From assembly GCA_009837395.1 (NCBI GenBank), contig VXTP01000033.1, positions 60,428 through 124,427 on the forward strand: a stretch of 64,000 nt of DNA, given 5' to 3'. This DNA comes from Gemmatimonadota bacterium (GTDB taxonomy: Bacteria; JAAXHH01). Positions 38,901 to 46,247 of the stretch are shown in pieces. The notes under the pieces are model-generated. The model did no database searches. It had not been told where the DNA came from and saw nothing but the letters and a program-made list of their open reading frames with translations. Every line of letters begins with the position of its first letter. Positions within the stretch are counted from its first letter, which is position 1. The translations under genes were made by a program, and so were the position numbers.

Positions 38901-39562
38901 TGCTGCATCAGCCGCTCGTACCGCTCGTACTTGCGCACCTGCCGCCGCAGCGTGCTCACGCTCCGTTCGACCTCGTCCAGGAGGTCGGCGATGCGTACCA
39001 GGTCGTGCTCGGTGCCTTCGAGCTTGCGCTGCGCCAGGCGCCGCCGCGTCTTGTACTTGTTGATGCCGGCGGCCTCCTCGATGAGCTGGCGCCGTTCCAG
39101 GGGGCTGCCGTTCACCACCGATTCCACCATGCCCTGCTCGATGATGGAGTAGGCGTGGGCGCCCATCCCCGTGTCCAGCAGGAGGTTGGTGATGTCCTTG
39201 AGGCGGCAGGGCACCTTGTTGATCTGGTACTCGCTCGCGCCCGAGCGGAAATAGCGACGCGTGATCGTGACTTCACTGTATTCGACGGGCAGCATCTGCT
39301 CGCTGTTGTCGATCGTCAGCGAGACTTCCGCCATGCCGAGGGGCTTGCGGGCGGCCGTACCGTTGAAAATGATGTCTTCCATCCGGTCGCCCCGCAGCGA
39401 AGTCGCGCGGTGCTCCCCCAGCGCCCAGCGAATAGCGTCGACGATATTGGACTTGCCGCAGCCGTTCGGACCGACTACGGCCGTGATGCCGTCGCTGAAC
39501 TTCACCTTCAGCCGGGTGGAGAATGACTTGAAACCGATCATTTCAAGATGGGAGAGACGCAT
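35924..39562 (-). CDS. smc: chromosome segregation ATPase SMC
   Basis: [51 protein letters not shown], hinge, [41 protein letters not shown]. Confidence 0.97.
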   Translation of the reverse strand: [1212 protein letters not shown]

Positions 39563-39768
39563 CGGACACGGATCCTGATGGCGAATGCAGCCGGTTTTGA
39601 AATACGGTAAAGTCGGATCGGGATGAAAATGGGTTTCAGGAGACTGTTATGGGGGTATATTAGTATATGTAGGGGGCTTGTCAAGCGAATTATACACTAT
39701 GTACGGCGGTCCCGGACCATCGGAAACCACTGTAAACACGGATCGAAAGGGATTTTGCGGGGCCAGAT

Positions 39769-39813
39769 ATGGCGATGCCGGACATGGCGCGGTCGGATAT
39801 GGCACGGCCGTTG
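39769..39813 (+). repeat. 15-bp x3 tandem repeat of the start-codon region (three in-frame ATGs)
   Basis: atggcgatgccggac / atggcgcggtcggat / atggcacggccgttg. Confidence 0.75.
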
Positions 39814-40506
39814 GACGGCCAGAACATCGTGGTCATCATACCGGCCTTGAACGAAGAGGAATCGATCGGGCTGGTCCTGGCGCATATCCCTGAGGGGATG
39901 GCCGCGGCCGTGATCGTGGTGGACAACGGTTCGACGGACCGGACGGTAGCCGTGGCCGCGGAGGGCGGCGCCGTCGTCGTGCGCGAGCCCCGGCGCGGCT
40001 ATGGCGCGGCCTGCCTGCGCGGCATGGCCGAGGCCGCCCGGTTCGCCCCGGACGTCATTGTGTTCCTGGACGGCGACTACAGCGACTACCCGGAAGAGAT
40101 GGCGGACCTGGTGCGGCCGATCGTGGAAGACGGCTGCGACCTGGTGATCGGGTCGCGTATGCTGGGCCGCCGCGCGCCGGGGTCCATGCCGGTCCAGGCC
40201 GTCATCGGGAACGTCCTCGTACCGCGGATCATCCGGTGGCTCTACGGCCATCGGTACACCGATCTCGGGCCTTTCCGAGCCATACGCTACGACCGGCTGC
40301 TCGAGCTGGAGATGGCGGATCTAAACTTCGGCTGGACCGTCGAGATGCAGATCAAGGCGGCGCAGAAGGGGTATCGGACGCTTGACGTGCCGGTGCGCTA
40401 TCGGAAGCGCGTCGGCGTTTCCAAGATTACGGGCACGCTGTCCGGCGCGGTCCGGGCGGGCTTGAAGATCCTGTGGGTGACTTTCAGGTATGCGTTTGGT
40501 AGGTGA
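39769..40506 (+). CDS. family 2 glycosyltransferase (dolichol-phosphate-mannose synthase-like)
   Basis: IVVIIPALNEEESIGLVLAHIP, VVDNGSTDRTV, FLDGDYSDYPEEMADLV, IGSRMLGRR. Confidence 0.9.
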   Translation: MAMPDMARSDMARPLDGQNIVVIIPALNEEESIGLVLAHIPEGMAAAVIVVDNGSTDRTVAVAAEGGAVVVREPRRGYGAACLRGMAEAARFAPDVIVFLDGDYSDYPEEMADLVRPIVEDGCDLVIGSRMLGRRAPGSMPVQAVIGNVLVPRIIRWLYGHRYTDLGPFRAIRYDRLLELEMADLNFGWTVEMQIKAAQKGYRTLDVPVRYRKRVGVSKITGTLSGAVRAGLKILWVTFRYAFGR

Positions 40507-40692
40507 GGTGTGCTCAACTGTGCGTTTGCCACGGTAATCACGGACAATAACCAATGCGATTATTGCAATCACAGAAATATCACTTTTGCGTGATTATTCT
40601 TCTTGCTACTATCACAAAATCCACTAATTTGACGCTGGTTTGCGTGACAGCTCACAAGACTGCCGGATACAAGCTGAATTCAGGAGAATCCA

Positions 40693-42561
40693 GTGTTCAG
40701 GCTTCAATACATCAGCGCTTCAAAATACACAACTGCCATTGGTATAATTCTGCGTTGTTTCTTTGTGCTGGTACTGGCCATGCAGGCCACATGTTCGAAG
40801 AGTCCCACGAAGTCGTCCGCACAGGATCCCACGTCGATTGTCCTGTCGGCGAACAAGCTGGTGTTTACCACGGTAGGCGAACAGATCCAGATAACCGCCA
40901 CGGTCCTGGACAAGGACAGCAAGGTCATCTCGGACGCCGCATTCATCTGGAAAAGTGAGAACCCGGACAACGCCACGGTCAGTAGTACCGGCCTGGTAAC
41001 CGCGATATCAGACGGTACAACCCACATCAAGGTCTATTCGGGCTACGCCACGGCAAGCGCAATCATTTCGGTCGAGCAAAGAGCGGGCAGTGTGGAGATC
41101 TCACCAACTGCCTTGACGCTGACGCACACTGGCCAAACCGGCCAGTTCAGTGCGGTTGTGAAAGACAAGGGCGATTCGCCGATTCCGGACGCGCCGGTGG
41201 TTTGGTCGAGCAGCCAAGATGCAGTTGCCACGGTGAACGCGGACGGTTTGGTGACGGCGGTATCCAACGGGACCGCTCAGATTAGTGCCACGTCGGGTGA
41301 TGTCTCCGCAAGCGTTACGATTGTCGTAGCGCAGGCTGCGTCCAGCATGACCATCACCCCGAATATCGCGACGCTGAGTTCAGTCGGCGCGACGGTGCAG
41401 CTCGAGGCGGTGGTGTATGACCTGAATGGTACGGTTATACCCGGAGTCCAGGCAGCCTGGTCGAGCAGTGAGCGTTCGGTCGCCACGGTGAACGCGGACG
41501 GTTTAGTGACGGCGGTATCCAACGGGACCGCTCAGATTAGTGCCGCGTCGGGAGACGTATCCGCGAGTGCTACGATTGTGGTGGAGCAGGCTGCGTCCAG
41601 CATCGACATCACGCCGGAGGCCGCGACGCTGGGATCCGTCGGCGCGACGGTGTTGTTCGAGGCGGTGGTGTATGATATGGAAGGTGTGGTTATACCCGGA
41701 GTTCAGGTGACCTGGTCGAGCAGTAAGCGTTCGGTCGCCACGGTGAGCGCGGATGGTGTGGTGACGGCGGTATCTAACGGAACCGCGCAGATAAGCGCCA
41801 CGTCGGGAGAGGTCTCCGCAAGTGCTACGATTGTCGTGGAGCAGGTTGCGTCCAGCATCGCCATCGCACCGGAGGCCGCGACGCTGGAATTCGTCGGTGC
41901 GACGATTCAGTTCGAGGCGATGGTGTTCGATAGCGCGGATGTGGTTATCCCGGATGCACCGGTGACCTGGTCGAGCAGTGAAACGGGAGTGGCTACAGTC
42001 GATACAACGGGACTTGCGACTTCTGTGGGGAGCGGCACGGCGACGATAACAGCCATGTCGGGTAAATCGTCCGGCTCGGCCACACTAACGGTAACCTTGC
42101 CGCCGCCTCCACCACCACCACCCCCTGAGCCACCGCCTGAGCCACCGCCAATACAGCCTCCACGACCGCCTGCACCACCGCCAACTGTATCGGATTTGAG
42201 AGTCTTTACTATCTTTATGTCATATACTCCAGTCCCTGGCAGCGGCACTCCCGGTTTCGTGCGTCCTGGAACCACGATAGAATTGACTCCGTGGGTAATC
42301 AACGATGGGCCGGAGTCCTCTCCGTCCACAAGGATTCGACTCTTCTACTCGACGGATAGGACGATCACGACATCGGACACGCAAGTGTTAAACTTCGCGA
42401 TGCCGGGTCTCTCCGTCTCGGAACGTTTCTCCAAGACTGTGAGCACGAAGGTGCCGTCAACGGCGGGAACTTACTTCTACGGTGCGTGCGTCGATGGGGT
42501 GGCGGGCGAGTCGAACACCTCGAACAACTGTTCTCTTCCCTTGCGTATATTTGTGGAATGA
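40693..42561 (+). CDS. secreted multi-Ig (BIG_2-type) repeat protein with Pro-rich linker and C-terminal CARDB-like domain
   Basis: Signal segment; about five repeats of ATVxADGLVTAVSNGTAQISATSGxVSASATIVV; PPPPPPPPPEPPPEPPP linker; C-term FTIFMSYTPVPGS...INDGPESSPSTRIRLFYS. Confidence 0.8.
   Translation: MFRLQYISASKYTTAIGIILRCFFVLVLAMQATCSKSPTKSSAQDPTSIVLSANKLVFTTVGEQIQITATVLDKDSKVISDAAFIWKSENPDNATVSSTGLVTAISDGTTHIKVYSGYATASAIISVEQRAGSVEISPTALTLTHTGQTGQFSAVVKDKGDSPIPDAPVVWSSSQDAVATVNADGLVTAVSNGTAQISATSGDVSASVTIVVAQAASSMTITPNIATLSSVGATVQLEAVVYDLNGTVIPGVQAAWSSSERSVATVNADGLVTAVSNGTAQISAASGDVSASATIVVEQAASSIDITPEAATLGSVGATVLFEAVVYDMEGVVIPGVQVTWSSSKRSVATVSADGVVTAVSNGTAQISATSGEVSASATIVVEQVASSIAIAPEAATLEFVGATIQFEAMVFDSADVVIPDAPVTWSSSETGVATVDTTGLATSVGSGTATITAMSGKSSGSATLTVTLPPPPPPPPPEPPPEPPPIQPPRPPAPPPTVSDLRVFTIFMSYTPVPGSGTPGFVRPGTTIELTPWVINDGPESSPSTRIRLFYSTDRTITTSDTQVLNFAMPGLSVSERFSKTVSTKVPSTAGTYFYGACVDGVAGESNTSNNCSLPLRIFVE
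40972..42060 (+). repeat. 255-bp period repeats encoding BIG_2 domains
   Basis: Equivalent positions at 40972, 41227, 41482, 41737, 41992, all 255 bp (85 aa) apart. Confidence 0.9.
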
Positions 42562-42614
42562 AAAGAACCTGAACTCATCTGACTGCTCAGTATACAAGGT
42601 TGAATTGGAGAACC

Positions 42615-43466
42615 TCACCCCTCCCCCGTCCCAACCGGCCGCTCCTCGTCGGTTATCCATTCACTCCAGGAACCCGGGTAGAGCACGGCGTCCCCCAGAC
42701 CCGCGTGGGCGATAGCGAGCAGGTTGTGGCATGCCGATACGCCGGATCCGCAGTAGTTTATAGCACGGTCGGCCGCCACGCCGCCAAATATCCCCTCGAA
42801 TCTCCGCCTCAGTTCCTCCGGCGACTGAAAGCACCCGTCTTCCCCCAGGTTCGCATCGAAGGTCGCACATGTGGCGCCCGGGATATGGCCGGCGACCGGA
42901 TCGATGGGCTCCTGTTCGCCGCGAAAACGTTCCGGCGTGCGGGCATCCAGGACGACCCAGCCTGCATCGTTCCGGTGCCGGTCGACGACGTCCACGTTGG
43001 CGACGAGGTGTGCCCTAACGTTAGGCGCGAAGGTGCACGGCGTCACTTCCCCTACTTCTTGCGTGACCGGCAGTCCCGCTCCGTTCCAGGCCGGCCAGCC
43101 GCCGTCCAGTACGGCTACGGCATCGTGACCCAGCCAGCGGAGCATCCACCACACCCGGCCGGCAACCGAACCCCCCGCGCCGTCGTAAACCGCGACCTGC
43201 ACGCTTCCGTCGATCCCGAACCGTGAAAAGACGCTGGCGGCCTTTTCCACCGAAGGCAGCGGATGACGTCCCGTTACACCGCGGATGATGGGTCCGGAGA
43301 GGTCGTCGTCCAGGTGGGCGTACAGGGCACCGGGCACATGGCCCTCGCCGTACTCACGGGCGCCCTGGTCCGCGTCGGCCAGGGAGAACCGGGCGTCGAT
43401 CACGCACCAGTCCGGGTCCTGGTAATGGCGGTTCAGCGTGTGTACGTCGATCAGCGTGGTATGCAT
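42615..43466 (-). CDS. sulfurtransferase (two-rhodanese-domain, thiosulfate/3-mercaptopyruvate type)
   Basis: WCVIDARFSLADADQGAREYGEGHVPGALYAHLDDDLSGP, NYCGSGVSACHNLLAIAHAGL. Confidence 0.93.
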   Translation of the reverse strand: MHTTLIDVHTLNRHYQDPDWCVIDARFSLADADQGAREYGEGHVPGALYAHLDDDLSGPIIRGVTGRHPLPSVEKAASVFSRFGIDGSVQVAVYDGAGGSVAGRVWWMLRWLGHDAVAVLDGGWPAWNGAGLPVTQEVGEVTPCTFAPNVRAHLVANVDVVDRHRNDAGWVVLDARTPERFRGEQEPIDPVAGHIPGATCATFDANLGEDGCFQSPEELRRRFEGIFGGVAADRAINYCGSGVSACHNLLAIAHAGLGDAVLYPGSWSEWITDEERPVGTGEG

Positions 43467-43492
43467 GGTTGATCCTCCGACCGGCGGGCCGT

Positions 43493-45634
43493 TCAGCTGC
43501 CGCCTGCCTGTTCCTCGTACTCGTATACGATCCTGATCGCCCGGATGTTCGCGATCTTGAAGACGTGTACGTCGCCCTCGGGGATGCGGTGCGCCTCGAT
43601 GAAGGGCGTGCCCCGGGTCCGTTCGATGCGGATGGGCTTGATCCGGTGCAGGAAGCTGCGGCTTCGATTGCCCAGGTAGTATTCGATGACGGCCCGGTGG
43701 TTGTTCTTCACCGCCATTTCCAGGAGTTCTTCCGTCTGCCCGGGAGACAGATACTGCAGGTTGGCGGCCTGCTCGATGTGCGGTGCGTTCCGGTCGGCTC
43801 CGCCCGATCCCCGGTGCAGCTGATAACCGGGCAGGCAGTCCCCGAATCCGAGGACCGGTTTTCGTTCGGATTCAGGGGGTGCAGGCTGCGCGCCGTCCGC
43901 GGGAGAATCGTTTCGGTCGGAATGGCCGCTTCGGTCGGAATGGCCGCTTCGGTCGGAATGGCCGCTTCGGTCGGAGTGATCGCTTCGGCCGGGTTGGCCG
44001 CTTTGCTCCCGCGGTTCTTTTGGGTCTGAACGCAGGCCGTTCCCGTTGCCGGACCGGGCACGCTGGGTCGCATCTCCGGCTTTGGGACCCGAAGTGGCCT
44101 CCGCTGGTCCGACGATCCCCGACCTCGGCATGTAGCCCTGTTTCTGCAGCAGGTCCATCAGTTCCCGGTACGTCTTGCGCTCCACGATGAGCGCGTCGGG
44201 CGCCACCTCGCCCTTGATGTATGGCGCGAGTTCCCCGTGGGCCTTGATGTGGCTGGCGATCTCGGCGCTGGCGGTCCGGAGGAGAAAGGTCTCCATGAAG
44301 TACACCTGGCCGTACGCATCGCCCCACGACTGGATCGAGTACGCGACGTTCTGGGGCACGTCCTTCTCGGAATGGTCCGCCAGGAAACCGTTGACGTCCG
44401 CGCCGGACATGTCCGTGTTGGCGGCCCGGTAGATGGTATCGCGGGTAACCCGGTAGGTCAGCGTGAGATCGACCTTTTCGAGGTCGGCGAAGCGTTCGAG
44501 CTTTTCCCGGATCCTCAGGTCCAGGTCCCGGGGCGCGATGATCTCGAAAGTGGGCTGGACGACGAACCCCGTGCTCCAGGCCTCCTCGTCCAGCCAGTCC
44601 TGCCCGCCGAGCACGTGCCGTCCCGCCGGCGTGATCACCAGGCCGCCGCCGTCCCCGTTCCTGCCGTCGTACTGACGCAGGAGGCCGATCCATTCGAGCT
44701 CGCGCAGCGCGGCGAGGATCTCCGCTCTTTCCTCGTCACTAAAGGCATCCGTCCGCACGTGGGGAGAGGAACAGGTCAGTACGCAGCGCAGGATCTGGTC
44801 CAGGTCCACCTGCGCGAAACCCACGCATAGTTGAAGGATGCCCGGCAGTGCGGATATCGCGGGAGAACGCGCCCGGTCCCGGGCGTGCCAGAAGGACAAC
44901 AGGTTCGCCAGTTTTTCCGTGGTGGGCTGCTCCAGCCACGACTCGAATTCACTGTCGGCGCGGAGGCGCCCGTCCTCTATGCGCGTCAGCCCGCGCCACT
45001 GCGCATAGTCCATGACGAAGCGCATCTGTTCGGGGGTTTCCTCCGCCGAGTCCGGCAAGCCGTTTATCACGGCTTCCTGCCGTTCCACCATGGCGTCGAG
45101 CGCCCGTTTGTAGGGCAGGCCCCGGTCCGTGAGCCGCGCCGGGTTGTGGCGCAGGCCGTTCACCAGGGCGAAGACGTTCCGGACCGCGGTAAGATCCCGG
45201 CTTTCATCGTCTTCCGATTTCGCCGCTTCCGTGGAGAAGATCCCCGCCAGCCGGTCCGTGAAATTGCGGATCAGCATGTCCCGGAGGTCTTCCGGCACGG
45301 TGAAGTCGACCGTGCGGTACGCCGGCCGCCGGCCGATCACGAGCCCCCGGTTCAGCAGTCCGTGGAGTTGTTCGATCAAACCGTCGTTGGAGGGTTTCCT
45401 CGTGTCGTAGACCCGTCCCGCCTCTCCGGCCGACAGTATGGCCAACAGGATCTCCCGGGCTTCTTCGCTCAGATCGTCCACGCACTGATCGATGTACCCC
45501 GGCTGGAAGACCTGGTCCGTGATTTCGCGGATCAGCCGGGCGCGGGAGATCATGCCGGGTTGCACGCCGAGGGTGACGGCCATGGATTTCAGGTCGTCCA
45601 TGGGCAGGGCGGCGAGGTAGTCCTGGAGGATCAA
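43493..45634 (-). CDS. helicase-associated (Helicase_C_3/XPB-Ssl2-like) domain protein with WYL-like C-terminus
   Basis: FVVQPTFEIIAPRDLDLRIREKLERFADLEKVDLTLTYRVTRDTIYRA..., C-term NHRAVIEYYLGNRSRSFLHRIKPIRIERTRGTPFIEAHR; TTG start chosen because the upstream ORF crosses the island boundary. Confidence 0.65.
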   Translation of the reverse strand: MILQDYLAALPMDDLKSMAVTLGVQPGMISRARLIREITDQVFQPGYIDQCVDDLSEEAREILLAILSAGEAGRVYDTRKPSNDGLIEQLHGLLNRGLVIGRRPAYRTVDFTVPEDLRDMLIRNFTDRLAGIFSTEAAKSEDDESRDLTAVRNVFALVNGLRHNPARLTDRGLPYKRALDAMVERQEAVINGLPDSAEETPEQMRFVMDYAQWRGLTRIEDGRLRADSEFESWLEQPTTEKLANLLSFWHARDRARSPAISALPGILQLCVGFAQVDLDQILRCVLTCSSPHVRTDAFSDEERAEILAALRELEWIGLLRQYDGRNGDGGGLVITPAGRHVLGGQDWLDEEAWSTGFVVQPTFEIIAPRDLDLRIREKLERFADLEKVDLTLTYRVTRDTIYRAANTDMSGADVNGFLADHSEKDVPQNVAYSIQSWGDAYGQVYFMETFLLRTASAEIASHIKAHGELAPYIKGEVAPDALIVERKTYRELMDLLQKQGYMPRSGIVGPAEATSGPKAGDATQRARSGNGNGLRSDPKEPREQSGQPGRSDHSDRSGHSDRSGHSDRSGHSDRNDSPADGAQPAPPESERKPVLGFGDCLPGYQLHRGSGGADRNAPHIEQAANLQYLSPGQTEELLEMAVKNNHRAVIEYYLGNRSRSFLHRIKPIRIERTRGTPFIEAHRIPEGDVHVFKIANIRAIRIVYEYEEQAGGS
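43912..44001 (-). repeat. 18-bp x5 in-frame tandem repeat (SDRSGH units)
   Basis: ttcggtcggaatggccgc at 43912, 43930, 43948; diverged copies at 43966 and 43984. Confidence 0.95.
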
Positions 45635-45655
45635 GGGTTCATTCCCATTCGATGG
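45635..45655. repeat. island boundary direct repeat, att-like (left)
   Basis: gggttcattcccattcgatgg, identical to 56538-56558. Confidence 0.9.
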
Positions 45656-45806
45656 AGAGCGATGCTTGCACTGCGAATTCAGTGGTTTACTTGCTTGTAA
45701 CCGGAGCGAACGAGGTCGGCCATCTGCCGGCGAAATGCCGCCGGAAAGATACCATGGCATCCGGAAAAGTGGCACTCATATAGACACAGGAAGTTATACG
45801 TGTCCG

Positions 45807-46247
45807 CTAGACCGGGTCAACTCCATTCTCATGATGGTGGGTAACGGCGAACCGTTCAAACCGGTGGAGGTTCAATTCGGCAGGCAGTTCGAGGAGCACA
45901 CCCGCATCCCGGGAGGCTTTGGCCCATGCCAGGAGCAAGTCGTAATGCCACTGTTCCTGGAGGCCGCCAAACCACTGCATCCCCTCGGGCGAGATGACGC
46001 AGAAGACATTGGCCAGATCGCACGGACCAAGGCATCCGGAGATCGTCAATTGCACCGACCTGTTCAGTTTTTCTTCTTTCCACTGCTGCTTGAGCCAGTC
46101 GCGGGGAAAGGGCGGGAACCCCTTGTCTGTCTGGCCGCAGCAACAGCCTTCGCAGCACACGACCTGGCCAAGAACATGGCCCCGGCCCGTAGCCAATGCG
46201 TCGTGTCTGCGGAGTGATTCGCGGATGCGTTGGGTCTGAGCATTCAT
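45807..46247 (-). CDS. thioredoxin-fold (2Fe-2S) ferredoxin-like protein
   Basis: VVCCEGCCCGQTDKGFPPFP...LTISGCLGPCDLANVFCVIS Cys pattern; 4-bp overlap with upstream PepSY gene. Confidence 0.7.
   Translation of the reverse strand: MNAQTQRIRESLRRHDALATGRGHVLGQVVCCEGCCCGQTDKGFPPFPRDWLKQQWKEEKLNRSVQLTISGCLGPCDLANVFCVISPEGMQWFGGLQEQWHYDLLLAWAKASRDAGVLLELPAELNLHRFERFAVTHHHENGVDPV

Noticed and set aside
35648-39526. 1292-aa plus-strand ORF antisense to smc
   Set aside because: The minus-strand frame is unmistakably SMC with all motifs; the antisense ORF is Leu/Gly/Arg-rich, a typical by-product of high GC.
43912-44001. Regular repeats that could be mistaken for a CRISPR array
   Set aside because: Units are contiguous with no unique spacers, in frame with a protein, and no cas genes are present.
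45656-45806. Searched the left island end for an integrase or remnant
   Set aside because: No tyrosine or serine recombinase motif found in any frame; the island call rests on repeats and gene content only.
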